A stretch of DNA of 64,000 bases from Bacillus sp. X1(2014) (GCF_007678255.1 NZ_VEED01000002.1:558001-622000); one strand, 5' to 3'; counted from the stretch's first letter, positions 8,207 through 17,843 are shown. Numbers and translations: made by a program. Notes: generated by a model from the sequence alone, not told the origin.

Positions 8207-9088
8207 TTATTCCTTGAAAAAGTCTATCGTAAATTGATTAACAAGTTCAGGCTGATCGGTTTGGCACTGATGTCCGCAATCTTCAATATAGGTAAATTCA
8301 ATATTTGGAAGCATTTCCTCTAGCTTGTAAGCCCTTTCAATTGGAGCTAATGTGTCATCTTTACCCCATAGGAACTTTGTAGGTACTTTTAGATTCGGCA
8401 ACGAATCCTTAATGCAATAGCGATCCCATAACTTAAGATCGTTATTCATCTGCTTTAGATATTTATCAAATGCCTCGTTAGATTCCTTGTACCCTTCTCG
8501 AGTCGTTGCATGATGGCGGTATTGAATTAATTCTTCTGATACGGAAGCTGAGTTTCTTAGGTAACTATTGGAAGTAAGAAATCTTCTCATCGCTTCTTCC
8601 GTGTAATCGTATCCGATTACCTCTAAAAATGATTTTGTTCTACTCGGATCCGGTTCAGGCTGCATCGCTTGATAAATCGTATTACTTCCTATTAAAATCA
8701 CTTTCTTTACTCGATCTGGATGATCAATTGCCAATTTTGCTGCTAGGTAAGCCCCTTGCGAATTTCCAATCAAGTATGCTTCGTCCAAACAAAGTGCGTC
8801 CATGAAATCTTTTATGTGATCGACTAAGCTCTGGTGACCTCTAGTTGGCCAAGCATGTGGACGTGTATCTGTATATCCCATCGATATCTGATCAGGAGCA
8901 AATGCCCGGAATCCTGCTTCTGCCAATGCCGGCAGCATATAGCGCCATCCTGCAGCACCTGAAGCACCTGGTCCTGCTCCATGAAGCATAATCACGGCAG
9001 GTCCTTCTGTTCCAGCCCATGAATAATGGGTCTTAACCCCATTTGCCAGCACCCAGCCATCATAAAAATCAACACCAAGTTTTACCAT
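8207..9088 (-). CDS. Meta-cleavage product hydrolase, alpha/beta hydrolase fold
   Basis: The sequence LHGAGPGASG near residue 35 is the hallmark oxyanion region of MhpC/BphD/HsaD-type C-C hydrolases. The nucleophile is Ser110 in GNSQGAY, with Asp244/245 in WGKDDT and His273 in DCGHQ completing the triad. The 293-residue length fits the family. It should hydrolyse the C-C bond of a ring-fission product to a dienoate and a carboxylic acid. It is the first gene of the meta-cleavage operon; GAGGAGG precedes the ATG. No clear promoter could be assigned in the AT-rich upstream region. Confidence 0.9.
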   Translation of the reverse strand: MVKLGVDFYDGWVLANGVKTHYSWAGTEGPAVIMLHGAGPGASGAAGWRYMLPALAEAGFRAFAPDQISMGYTDTRPHAWPTRGHQSLVDHIKDFMDALCLDEAYLIGNSQGAYLAAKLAIDHPDRVKKVILIGSNTIYQAMQPEPDPSRTKSFLEVIGYDYTEEAMRRFLTSNSYLRNSASVSEELIQYRHHATTREGYKESNEAFDKYLKQMNNDLKLWDRYCIKDSLPNLKVPTKFLWGKDDTLAPIERAYKLEEMLPNIEFTYIEDCGHQCQTDQPELVNQFTIDFFKE

Positions 9089-9298
9089 TTATTCAGCCTC
9101 CTCATTTACTTTGTAATTCTATGATACTTCTAAATATTCTGAAATTTAATGTCACTTTTTATTGAAATCATAGAAAAATATAATAAAATTTATTAAATAT
9201 TAATATATTCATGTGAATTATGTTAGTAATAATGAGAGGGAACCATGAAGTAATTATTTGTGAATTAGTTAAATTTACTATAAAAACAGAATGGGAAT
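9089..9298. other. Promoter-bearing gap upstream of the meta-cleavage operon
   Basis: Very AT-rich, no ORF worth reporting. It lies between the terminator of the upstream operon and the ring-fission hydrolase gene, so it should contain that operon's promoter; no hexamer pair with good spacing stands out. Confidence 0.4.
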
Positions 9299-9343
9299 AA
9301 AAAAATGACCCAAAAGAGTCGTTATTCAACGATCTTTGAGTCA
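9299..9343 (-). terminator. Terminator of the Etf/acyl-CoA dehydrogenase/MmgE operon
   Basis: An imperfect stem (TGACTCAAAGATCGTT pairing with the AACGACTCTTTTGGGTCA side, 9306-9343) is followed on the minus strand by seven T residues. It separates the 9.4-17.7 kb gene run from the meta-cleavage operon. Confidence 0.65.
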
Positions 9344-9438
9344 GTCTAATTAAATACCTTCGTTCAAAATGACTAGATCTATTAATCTCTCTTCTGGTCG
9401 CCTTCAATAGCGAGCATGTTCTGGTATATACAAAAAGC

Positions 9439-10884
9439 TTACTTTCTTACAACATTTGAAGAAAAGTTGAAGTGTTGCTGAATCTCGGAAATCCAGTGGG
9501 CAAAATACTCATAGGAGTCTATTTTTAACCCAGCATCATAGAGTTCATGAGCGGCCGCCGCTCGAAAACCAGCATTTGGCAGTGCAGCTTCCTTAGCGTA
9601 GTGAGCCAGACAATCAACCCATTTTTCCCGATGTTCTGTATCACTTAAAGGATTGCTTTTTGTACCAGGTGCATGCCAAACCTGTTTCCCCACGATTTTC
9701 CCAATCGTTGTTTTTATTTGTATTTCGACTGGCAAATTTTCAATTTCTTGGCCTGTTTTAGTTTCTCCTTCCATCTCTGATACCTTAATGAGAGGAAGCT
9801 TTTTTTGGATTTCAGGACGCGTTACTTGCTGATTTTCAAAGCTGCTCAGTTTGATATAGCCATCGGCCACTGCCGCTAGTGCTGTATACTCTGCACTAAA
9901 TTTCCCTTGTAATCCTGTTACCGGCCGTGAATGAACGAGTGGTAACAATCCACCTGGAGGTGCCGTTAAAGAGATTTCCTCGATATCTTCCAAGTGAATA
10001 TTATGTTCCGCTGAAATCGACAATACCCCATGAATAAATCGATGTGTGGCATAGCAGCATGGAAACTTCTTAACGGCAAGTCCTGCCTCTAATAAATCGT
10101 ACGGTTCCCCAAAACGTATCGATTCAACTTGTTTAATCAATCTCTCAGCATTTTCACCACCGGTAAACGCATGTAAAAAGCCTCTTGACCCAAATATTTC
10201 AGGGTTGCCGGTGAATTCATGTTTAGCCAAGGTGGCAGCCTGAATACCAAGTGACGCCGCTAAACCGACGTGAAAAGACTTTGTCATTGTACCAAAATTT
10301 TTCTGCAGTCCGCCTGCCATTGAAGCGGAAATGGCAATGGCATTCGAACTTTCTTCCTCGTTTAAACCGTAAAGATAACTACATGCGGCAGCGGCCCCAA
10401 TTGTTCCCAATGTAGCGGTTGAGTGCCAGCCGAGTTGATAGTGTTTTAAATCAACGATTAGCCCGAGTCGCTGCATGACCTCTGTACCAATGGAATAGGC
10501 CGTTATGACTTGTTTCCCAGAACTGGCAAGTTTTTCAGCAAGAGGGATAACCGCAGATAGGATAGGTGCACTTGGATGGGTGATCACACTAGGGGCTGCA
10601 TCATCAAAGTCAAGCACATGCGACGCGGTACCATTAATAATGGCCGCGTTTTCTACATTGATCTTGGCTTCCTCCCCCCAAAGGGAGGAGCCATTAGGAT
10701 TATGGGTTTCTGCCGAGTATACTTGCTTTACGATTTCAACTGCAGGCTCTTTCCATCCGGCGAGACTGACACCGATGGTATCGAGGATTGCCAATTTAGC
10801 GAGTTTCACTAAATCAGGCGGCAAATGACTATATTGTGTTTCCGTAATAAATTGAGTTATTTTTCCCATCAGTTTATTCGACAT
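9439..10884 (-). CDS. MmgE/PrpD family protein
   Basis: This 481-residue protein belongs to the MmgE/PrpD family, which includes 2-methylcitrate dehydratase, cis-aconitate decarboxylase and iminodisuccinate epimerase. Typical segments are LAILDTIGVSLAGW near residue 33, HVLDFDDAAP near residue 90, YQLGWHSTATLGTIGAAAA, and KKFPCCYATHRFIHG in the middle. The reaction cannot be fixed from sequence; elimination, isomerisation or decarboxylation of a tricarboxylate-like or branched dicarboxylate are the known chemistries. It is the last gene of the operon with acyl-CoA dehydrogenase and Etf genes. The chosen ATG lies ten bases after AAAGGTGG; an ATG 24 bases upstream has no good site. Confidence 0.82.
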   Translation of the reverse strand: MSNKLMGKITQFITETQYSHLPPDLVKLAKLAILDTIGVSLAGWKEPAVEIVKQVYSAETHNPNGSSLWGEEAKINVENAAIINGTASHVLDFDDAAPSVITHPSAPILSAVIPLAEKLASSGKQVITAYSIGTEVMQRLGLIVDLKHYQLGWHSTATLGTIGAAAACSYLYGLNEEESSNAIAISASMAGGLQKNFGTMTKSFHVGLAASLGIQAATLAKHEFTGNPEIFGSRGFLHAFTGGENAERLIKQVESIRFGEPYDLLEAGLAVKKFPCCYATHRFIHGVLSISAEHNIHLEDIEEISLTAPPGGLLPLVHSRPVTGLQGKFSAEYTALAAVADGYIKLSSFENQQVTRPEIQKKLPLIKVSEMEGETKTGQEIENLPVEIQIKTTIGKIVGKQVWHAPGTKSNPLSDTEHREKWVDCLAHYAKEAALPNAGFRAAAAHELYDAGLKIDSYEYFAHWISEIQQHFNFSSNVVRK

Positions 10885-10931
10885 TTTCCCATTTCCACCT
10901 TTACGCATTTCATATGCATCATCTTCATCTA

Positions 10932-12092
10932 TTAAAAAGATCTTGGCATTTTAAGAACGTGCTGGCCAACATAACTTAAAATTAAATTGTTAGAAACTGG
11001 AGCATTTCTAGCTAAACGTGATTCCTTCCATTTTCTTTCAATATGATATTCTTTTGCAACAGAATAGCCTCCAAAGGTAGTCATCGCTGCTTCACCAGCT
11101 TCCCAAGCCGCTTCTGTACAAAGATACTTAGCCATATTGGCTTCTGCCCCACAATGAAGCCCCTTATCAAACTTTGCAGCTGCTTTATGCATCATGACCT
11201 CGCCAGCCATAACATTGGTATAGGCTTTGGCAATTGGGAATTGAATCCCCTGATTTTGGCCAATTGGACGGTCAAAGACAATCCGCTCTTTGGCATAACG
11301 GGCAGCCTTCTCGACAAAGTATTTTCCATCTCCAACAGCTTGTGCAGAGGCTAAAATCCGCTCAGCGTTCAAGCCATCCAGAATACAATATAATCCATTT
11401 CCTTCTTCTCCAACTAAAGCATCGGCTGGAACTTCCAGGTCATTAATATAGAGGACGTTCGTTTCATGGTGAACCATCGTGTCAATTGGAGTGGCCACGA
11501 TCGCATCGCCAACTTCTCTTGTATCGATTAAAAATAAGCTTAATCCCTTCGTCTTCTTATCAACCTTATCAAGTGGTGTCGTCCTTGTTAAAAGTAAAAG
11601 CATGTCTGAATGCTGGTAGCGGGAGGTGAAAATTTTCTGACCATTAATGATATATCGATCGCCTTTTTTCTCAGCAAACGTCTTAATTTTCGTCGTATCT
11701 GAACCTGCATCTGGTTCTGTCACACCCATGGATTGTAATCTTAACGTTCCATTTGCAATTTGTGGGAGATATTTTCTCTTCTGTTCTTCACTGCCGTGTC
11801 TTAATACTGCACCCATCGTATACATTTGCGCATGACAAGCAGTACCTGCACCCCCAGAACGGTTGACTTCTTCCAATATGATTGCCGCTTCGGATAAACC
11901 TAGACCTGCACCACCATATTCCTCAGGAATAAGTGCGGATAACCAACCTGCTTTGACCATTGCATCGACGAATTCTTCCGGGTATTCTCCGGCAGCATCA
12001 CATTTTCTCCAATATTCTTCATCATACCTATTACATATTTCTCTTACGCCATGTCTAATATCTTCTTGTAATTCGCTATATTCAAAATCCAT
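10932..12092 (-). CDS. Acyl-CoA dehydrogenase
   Basis: A standard 386-residue FAD-dependent acyl-CoA dehydrogenase: LIPEEYGGAGLGLSEAAIIL near residue 55, the flavin-binding MGVTEPDAGSDT segment near 125, GQKIFTSRYQHSD, and the C-terminal TTFGGYSVAKEYHIER stretch. The usual catalytic Glu position is not assigned with certainty by eye. It should oxidise an acyl-CoA to an enoyl-CoA and hand electrons to the EtfAB encoded upstream in the same direction. The ATG preceded by GAGGTGG is chosen over a GTG three codons earlier. The gene shares an operon with MmgE/PrpD (47 bases between stop and chosen start). Confidence 0.9.
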   Translation of the reverse strand: MDFEYSELQEDIRHGVREICNRYDEEYWRKCDAAGEYPEEFVDAMVKAGWLSALIPEEYGGAGLGLSEAAIILEEVNRSGGAGTACHAQMYTMGAVLRHGSEEQKRKYLPQIANGTLRLQSMGVTEPDAGSDTTKIKTFAEKKGDRYIINGQKIFTSRYQHSDMLLLLTRTTPLDKVDKKTKGLSLFLIDTREVGDAIVATPIDTMVHHETNVLYINDLEVPADALVGEEGNGLYCILDGLNAERILASAQAVGDGKYFVEKAARYAKERIVFDRPIGQNQGIQFPIAKAYTNVMAGEVMMHKAAAKFDKGLHCGAEANMAKYLCTEAAWEAGEAAMTTFGGYSVAKEYHIERKWKESRLARNAPVSNNLILSYVGQHVLKMPRSF

Positions 12093-12240
12093 TCTTTCCA
12101 CCTCATTTTTATAATTTAATCGACTATATTCATTGACTGTAACTATGAATTTAATAATGTGTCTAACTATTTCTTGATATGTTGGCCTACATAATGAAGG
12201 AAATAGAATATCCTACCTAATTGCACGGTGGGTAAGTTGG

Positions 12241-12274
12241 CGAGGAGGGGATGGCTTGTTCTCCTTCCTCCTCG
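12241..12274 (-). other. Intercistronic hairpin between aldehyde and acyl-CoA dehydrogenase genes
   Basis: Eight-base GC-rich arms CGAGGAGG and CCTCCTCG enclose an 18-base loop. No T-run follows on the minus strand, so it is more likely a processing or stabilising stem than a terminator. The flanking 12093-12287 has no gene. Confidence 0.45.
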
Positions 12275-12287
12275 TAGATCGTAATAA

Positions 12288-13745
12288 TTAATACGGGAAC
12301 AAACGGGGTTCGCGCATAACAGAAATCCATTTTACCGTCGTAAATTCTTCCAGTGCATATTCTCCGTTAAAACGTCCAAGACCAGAAGCCTTTTCTCCGC
12401 CAAATGGAATATGTGGCTCATCATTAACCGTTTGATCATTGATATGAACCATTCCTGTATGGATTTGTTGAGCCACTTGCACTCCTCTTTCCACAGAGCT
12501 AGTGAAAACAGAACCAGTTAATCCATGAACTGTATCATTTGCAATCTCAATTGCTTCTGCTTCACCATCCACTGGAATAATAACTGCAACAGGACCAAAA
12601 ATTTCTGACTGTGCAATTTCCATGTCATTTGTTACATCCGTTAAAATATATGGTGTCATTAAATTTCCTTCAACATAACCTTCCAGTTCAAGACGAGCTC
12701 CATCCAATACGGCTCTGTCTATTAATCTTCTAATACCATCTACTTGACTACGTTCAATTAGTGGACCAATATCTGTTTCAGGATCCATTGGATCTCCAGA
12801 TTTTAATCTACTTACTTTTTCCTTAAATACATTTACAAACTGAGGATACACTTTCCGATCGACAATAATGCGATTAATCGCCATACAAATTTGACCCTGG
12901 TGCGTATATTTACCAAAAACAGCAGCTGAGGCAGCCTTATTAATGTCAGCGTCATCTAAAACAATAAATCCAGCATTACCACCTAATTCAAGGGCTGTTT
13001 TCTTTAATTTTCCACCTGCCAAGGCTCCAATTCTTTCCCCAATTTCAGTAGACCCTGTAAATGAAATCATTCTTGGAATTGGATGCTCAACAAAATAATC
13101 ACCTATTTCACTACCTGCCCCAACCACAACATTTAGTAACCCTTTTGGAATTCCTGCTTCTTCAAAGATTTCAGCAATGATCAAACCACCGGTAATGTAC
13201 GTTAAAGTTGCCGGTTTTAAGACAACGCCATTTCCAGTTGCAAGTGCAGATACCACTGAACGCATCGTTAAATGAAACGGAAAATTCCATGGGGAGATGA
13301 CCCCAACAACCCCTAACGGTAATCGAGTAAGCCTGTTTTCCTTACCAGGAATAATAGATGGAAGAAACTCATCATGCATCCGCATTGGGTAGGTGGCTGC
13401 TTCTTTCATAAAACCGGCCCCAATTCCTAATAACTCTAGTTGACTCTTAAAATGTGTTCCTCCGGCTTCCTTAATTAGAAGGTGAACAAATTCATCTTGA
13501 CGTCGTTCCATAACTGCAATGGCATTCTCAATAAGTTTCGATTTTTCAATAGCAGGTACGTTTGCCCATTCCTTTTGCGCCGTTTGGGCTGCCTGATAGG
13601 CTTCATCAATATCAGCTCTGCTTGCAAACCGGATTTCTGCAATTTTTTCACCATTATAAGGATTAATTTGGGTGTGGGTTTTACTGCTGGTCCCTTCCCT
13701 CCATTTTCCATTGATGTACATTTTGCTCCATCTTAAATTTTCCAT
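12288..13745 (-). CDS. Aldehyde dehydrogenase, NAD(P)-dependent
   Basis: A full-length (485 residues) member of the aldehyde dehydrogenase superfamily, with GVISPWNFPFHLTMRS (NAD site) near residue 147, FTGSTEIGERIG, ELGGNAGFIVLDDADI (catalytic Glu region) near 253, and GQICMAINRI holding the nucleophilic Cys near residue 288. The branch resembles benzaldehyde/vanillin-type dehydrogenases. It is followed by acyl-CoA dehydrogenase and preceded by the Etf:quinone reductase gene, so it may convert an aldehyde intermediate of the same pathway to an acid. Ribosome binding site GGGGG lies eight to nine bases before the ATG. Confidence 0.88.
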   Translation of the reverse strand: MENLRWSKMYINGKWREGTSSKTHTQINPYNGEKIAEIRFASRADIDEAYQAAQTAQKEWANVPAIEKSKLIENAIAVMERRQDEFVHLLIKEAGGTHFKSQLELLGIGAGFMKEAATYPMRMHDEFLPSIIPGKENRLTRLPLGVVGVISPWNFPFHLTMRSVVSALATGNGVVLKPATLTYITGGLIIAEIFEEAGIPKGLLNVVVGAGSEIGDYFVEHPIPRMISFTGSTEIGERIGALAGGKLKKTALELGGNAGFIVLDDADINKAASAAVFGKYTHQGQICMAINRIIVDRKVYPQFVNVFKEKVSRLKSGDPMDPETDIGPLIERSQVDGIRRLIDRAVLDGARLELEGYVEGNLMTPYILTDVTNDMEIAQSEIFGPVAVIIPVDGEAEAIEIANDTVHGLTGSVFTSSVERGVQVAQQIHTGMVHINDQTVNDEPHIPFGGEKASGLGRFNGEYALEEFTTVKWISVMREPRLFPY

Positions 13746-13847
13746 TTACAATCCCCCTAAATTTTTTATTACTAAAGCTAGATTTATGATTAAATATAAC
13801 TCTAATAGCTTTTTAATCAGGATGTCAGCATTGAGCTTTTTGAAGTA

Positions 13848-15887
13848 TTACAATGATTTTTCTACAATTTCTGCAATATCCAACGTACTTACTTGCTCTT
13901 CCTTTTCTGCTGCTTTCACACCATCACTCATCATCGTTAAGCAATAAGGACAATTGCTGCCGATTGCCGTTGGATTAAGACTGAGTGCCTGTTCACTGCG
14001 TTCCACATTCACACGTTTTCCTGCTTTTTCTTCTACCCACATCATTCCCCCGCCAGCTCCGCAGCACATGGCATTTTCCCGATTGCGCTCCATCTCCAGC
14101 ACAGATATTCCAGGGATCGAGTGAAGGATTTTACGGGGAATATCAAATATATTATTATATCTTCCCAAATAGCAGGAATCGTGGTAGGCAATGGCTTCTC
14201 GAACTTCGTTAACTGGTTGAATCTGCTTGGTTTCGATTAAATTCCAAATAAACTCTGTATGATGATAGACTTCTGCTTCTAATCCAAATTCAGGATATTC
14301 ATTTTTAAACGAATTATAAGTGTGCGGACAGATAGTGACAATTTTATTTACACCATAATTCTGGAATGTTTCAATGTTTTGTGCACACAATTCCTGGAAT
14401 AAGTACTCATTTCCTAATCGGCGGGCTGTATCCCCGGAATTCAGTTCCTCATTTCCGAGGATTGCAAAGTTAACCCCTGCCTTATGCATGATATTGGCTA
14501 ATGATCTGGCAATCTTCTGGCTTCGCATGTCATATGACCCCATAGAACCTACCCAGAATAAAACATTAAAGCTTTCCTTTTCTTGAACGGTCTGGACGAT
14601 TTCTTCCATGCCTTCACGCCATTTAAGACGATCATTACGATTAAGGCCCCAAGGATTACTTTGCCTTTCGATGTTTTGCATATAGCGAGAAACATCATTA
14701 GGCATTTCCCCTTGTGTCATGACCAGATAGCGGCGAAGATCAATAATTTTATCAACATGTTCATTCATCACTGGACATTGATCTTCACAATTACGGCATG
14801 TTGTACATGCCCAAAGTTCTTCTTCGGTAATAACATCCCCGATTAGATTTTCAGAAGGGGCTGCTAACCCTGCAGCGATTTGATTTGCTGCTGTACCACT
14901 AAAGGAAATAGCCGGCATCCATGGTGAACGCGATGTAACCGCCGCTCCTTTTTCGGTCAAGTGATCTCTAAGCTTAGTAATCAGCTCCATAGGAGAAAGC
15001 ATTTTTCCCGTTCCAGAAGCAGGACACATATTCGTGCATCGCCCGCATTCTGCGCAAGCATATAAATCTATTAATTGTTGCTGGGTAAAATCTTCGATTT
15101 TTCCTACCCCAAATTCCTCGGCTTCTTCATCTCCAAAATCTATTTTCCTCAATTTTCCAACAGGGCCAATCTTTTTGAAAAAGATGTTGAACATGGCAAA
15201 CAGTTCATGCATTTGCTTGGATTGTGGAACGAACACCATAAATGACAATACCGTTAATAGATGAACCCACCAAAAAATGTAGAATAAGACTGTCCCCATC
15301 GTGGGACCAATTCCTGAAAATACCGTTGCAATCATTCCAGAGAACGGGGCGCGTACCATATCAGGTTGAGACTCTAGCATTACCTTTTCAAAACCAAGTG
15401 TCAGCAGAATCGAAACCGTTAGTGTCGTCAAAGCGATATAAACGATCGCTGCTTTTAAATTTCTTTTCCATTGTAATCGCTTTAATTTTTCACCATATCT
15501 TCGGTAAAGAGCATATAACACACCGCACAACATGAGGAACGTCGTCCACTCTTGAAGAAAACTGAAGTATTTATGGGCTTCACCAAAAGGAAATTCATAA
15601 CCGATAAAAAAACCCTTAAGAATGATTTCGATGAGTCCTACTTGAATGATAAAGAACCCGTAGAATAAGACAAAATGCATTAGTCCGCTTTTCTTATCTT
15701 TAAACAATTTTCTTTGGCCAAATCCATTCACCAACACAGCATTGATACGTTCTTTTAGATTTAACTCAAAATCTACCTTCTTGCCTAGTTTTACAAATAA
15801 ATATCTGGAATAAACGATATGGATAAATAAATACAATGCATAAGCTGTTACGGTCATAAACAAGAGAAAATTCACGAGAGCAAACAT
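13848..15887 (-). CDS. Membrane iron-sulfur oxidoreductase, Etf:quinone oxidoreductase type (FadF/HdrD-like)
   Basis: The 679-residue protein has about five or six N-terminal hydrophobic helices (residues 1-230), a ferredoxin-like pair of cysteine clusters (CAECGRCTNMCP near 278 and CTTCRNCEDQCP near 362), and two CCG-type modules ending in HDSCYLGRYN and NAMCCGAGGG. This layout is that of the FadF/EMO family, in which a heterodisulfide-reductase-like protein takes electrons from EtfAB to (mena)quinone. It sits directly after etfB-etfA, which supports that role. The start ATG follows AAGGAG. Cofactor content is inferred from cysteine spacing only. Confidence 0.85.
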   Translation of the reverse strand: MFALVNFLLFMTVTAYALYLFIHIVYSRYLFVKLGKKVDFELNLKERINAVLVNGFGQRKLFKDKKSGLMHFVLFYGFFIIQVGLIEIILKGFFIGYEFPFGEAHKYFSFLQEWTTFLMLCGVLYALYRRYGEKLKRLQWKRNLKAAIVYIALTTLTVSILLTLGFEKVMLESQPDMVRAPFSGMIATVFSGIGPTMGTVLFYIFWWVHLLTVLSFMVFVPQSKQMHELFAMFNIFFKKIGPVGKLRKIDFGDEEAEEFGVGKIEDFTQQQLIDLYACAECGRCTNMCPASGTGKMLSPMELITKLRDHLTEKGAAVTSRSPWMPAISFSGTAANQIAAGLAAPSENLIGDVITEEELWACTTCRNCEDQCPVMNEHVDKIIDLRRYLVMTQGEMPNDVSRYMQNIERQSNPWGLNRNDRLKWREGMEEIVQTVQEKESFNVLFWVGSMGSYDMRSQKIARSLANIMHKAGVNFAILGNEELNSGDTARRLGNEYLFQELCAQNIETFQNYGVNKIVTICPHTYNSFKNEYPEFGLEAEVYHHTEFIWNLIETKQIQPVNEVREAIAYHDSCYLGRYNNIFDIPRKILHSIPGISVLEMERNRENAMCCGAGGGMMWVEEKAGKRVNVERSEQALSLNPTAIGSNCPYCLTMMSDGVKAAEKEEQVSTLDIAEIVEKSL

Positions 15888-15919
15888 GTCATACTCCTTA
15901 TTTTATTGATTTATAGTTT

Positions 15920-15954
15920 AATAGGGAGAAGGGGGGATTTCCCTTCTTCCTATT
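15920..15954 (-). other. Strong intercistronic hairpin between etfA and the Fe-S oxidoreductase gene
   Basis: Arms AATAGGGAGAAGGG and CCCTTCTTCCTATT pair almost fully around a short loop. On the minus strand it begins four bases after the etfA stop and is not followed by a T-run. It may set the ratio of Etf subunits to the membrane partner. Confidence 0.5.
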
Positions 15955-15957
15955 CTC

Positions 15958-16941
15958 TTAGACGGCTGCCCCTTCCAATGCTTTTTTAAACTCTTCTGTC
16001 AATAGCGGCACTACTTCAAATAGATCCCCGACGATTCCATAATCTGCAACATTAAAAATTGGAGCTTCAGGGTCCTTATTAATCGCAACAATAAACTTGG
16101 AGCTAGACATCCCAGCTAAATGCTGTATCGCACCTGATATTCCACAGGCAATATATAAATCCGGCGTCACCACTTTCCCTGTCTGTCCTATTTGCATGGA
16201 ATAATCACAAAATTTTGCATCACAGGCTCCTCGGGAAGCACCAACACCAGCACCTAATACATTGGCAAGTTCTTTCAGAGGTTCAAATCCATCAGCACTT
16301 TTAACCCCTCTGCCTCCGGAAACAATAATCTTCGCCTCGGTTAAATCCACTCCATCGGCGGCTTTTTTCACTACTTCTTTTATGATCATCCGCAGATCCG
16401 TAATCTCTGCCGAAAAGGAAATCAGTTCAGCATTTCGATTTTTATCCGGTTCTCCCATTGGAATGTTATTGGGACGAATGGTCGCAAATACAGTACTGTC
16501 TGTTGTCTTTTTCTTTTGAAAGGCTTTTCCAGAATAAATGGGACGAGTAAAGACAATCTCATTTTCTTCAAGAACCAAATCTGTTGCATCAGAAATTAAC
16601 CCGATGCCCAGTCTTGCTGCCACTCTTGGCGCTAAATCCTTCCCAATTGCTGTATGGCCCAAAAGGATGACATCAGGATTGGTAGATTGAACGACTTGCA
16701 TAAAAGCTTGCAAATAAACACTAGGAGTATATTGATCCAACTTCTGATTTTCCAAAATGTAAACTTTGTCTGCCCCATACTGCCCCAAAATAGAGGCCTG
16801 TAAAGGAGCATTACTGCCAAGAACTGCGGCAATAATTTCACCATCTTGCGATATCCGTTTCGCTGCAGATAACGCCTCAAAGGAAACATTTCGAATATTT
16901 CCGTCTCTCATTTCGGCTAAAACTAATACCTTTTTACTCAT
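15958..16941 (-). CDS. etfA: Electron transfer flavoprotein alpha subunit
   Basis: A 327-residue EtfA with a typical N-terminal nucleotide-binding domain (KVLVLAEMRDGNI) and the diagnostic C-terminal FAD domain: VSGGRGVKSADGFEPLKEL near residue 208, GASRGACDA, QIGQTGKVVTPDLYIACGISGA, and INKDPEAPIFNVADYGIVGD. Together with EtfB it should carry electrons from the acyl-CoA dehydrogenase in this operon. The ATG followed by AGT is chosen because GGGGG lies about nine bases upstream; an ATG two codons earlier is too close. The start is 13 bases after the etfB stop. Confidence 0.95.
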   Translation of the reverse strand: MSKKVLVLAEMRDGNIRNVSFEALSAAKRISQDGEIIAAVLGSNAPLQASILGQYGADKVYILENQKLDQYTPSVYLQAFMQVVQSTNPDVILLGHTAIGKDLAPRVAARLGIGLISDATDLVLEENEIVFTRPIYSGKAFQKKKTTDSTVFATIRPNNIPMGEPDKNRNAELISFSAEITDLRMIIKEVVKKAADGVDLTEAKIIVSGGRGVKSADGFEPLKELANVLGAGVGASRGACDAKFCDYSMQIGQTGKVVTPDLYIACGISGAIQHLAGMSSSKFIVAINKDPEAPIFNVADYGIVGDLFEVVPLLTEEFKKALEGAAV

Positions 16942-16954
16942 GTTCATATCCCCC

Positions 16955-17722
16955 TTATATTACTTTTGCTTCCTGACGTAGAAGCTGTACTAATTCTTTG
17001 GTCTGATCTTGTATTTCACCTTCCAAGATTTTGCCTGCAGCTTTTTTTGCTGGCAAATACTGATCTAGAATGATCGTCCTTGCTTGAATCTCTGGTGAAT
17101 TTATTCCTAAATCAGAGGCGCTTACATGTTCAATCGGCTTCTTTTTCGCCTTCATAATACCCGGTAGAGATGGATAACGCGGTTCATTCAAACCCTGTTG
17201 TGCCGTTACCAATAATGGCAGGGAGGATTCAATTATTTCCGTGTTGCCTTCTGCATCCCTTTCGAGGATTGCCTTGCCTGATTCAATTGTTAATTTCGTT
17301 ACAGTCCCAACATGGTCAATATTTAATTCTTCCGCCAAACGTTGAGCAACTTGACCGGATCCATTGTCGATTGACATATTTCCTCCGAAAATGAGATCAA
17401 ACGGCCTGTTCTTTATTAACGCTGCTAAAACTTTGGAGCTGGTATATTCATCCCCAAACAGGGATTCATCATCGACAATAATTGCTTTATCCGCCCCCAT
17501 TGCGATTGCCGTCCGTAAAGATGCCTCCACCCTTGATGGTCCAATCGAAATGACGGTGACTTCTCCGCCAAATTTTTCTTTCAATGCTACAGCTTCCTCA
17601 ATGGCGTATTCATCATAAGGATTTATTATGAACTTCGCTCCAGCTTCAGAAATCTGTCCACTATTTACTACTATTTTTTCCTCCGTATCAAATGTTTGTT
17701 TCATAATCACAACAATATTCAC
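16955..17722 (-). CDS. etfB: Electron transfer flavoprotein beta subunit
   Basis: A 255-residue EtfB, with IVVIMKQTFD at the N-terminus, IINPYDEYAIEEAVALKEK near residue 31, SLRTAIAMGADKAIIVDD, and the recognition-loop region RYPSLPGIMKAKKKPIE near residue 182. The start is GTG with AAAGGAGG upstream. It is the first gene of the run that continues through etfA, the Fe-S oxidoreductase, aldehyde dehydrogenase, acyl-CoA dehydrogenase and MmgE/PrpD. A LysR gene is divergent just upstream and is its probable regulator. Confidence 0.95.
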   Translation of the reverse strand: MNIVVIMKQTFDTEEKIVVNSGQISEAGAKFIINPYDEYAIEEAVALKEKFGGEVTVISIGPSRVEASLRTAIAMGADKAIIVDDESLFGDEYTSSKVLAALIKNRPFDLIFGGNMSIDNGSGQVAQRLAEELNIDHVGTVTKLTIESGKAILERDAEGNTEIIESSLPLLVTAQQGLNEPRYPSLPGIMKAKKKPIEHVSASDLGINSPEIQARTIILDQYLPAKKAAGKILEGEIQDQTKELVQLLRQEAKVI

Positions 17723-17843
17723 GACTTTTGCCTCCTTTAATGGTATTTATAACCTCTCAATTCTTAAAATTGAATTGTTTTATTATTTGATTAAATTGTA
17801 TAATAATTTTATAAATAGGGAAAATTCAGTTATTTAATGCTGA

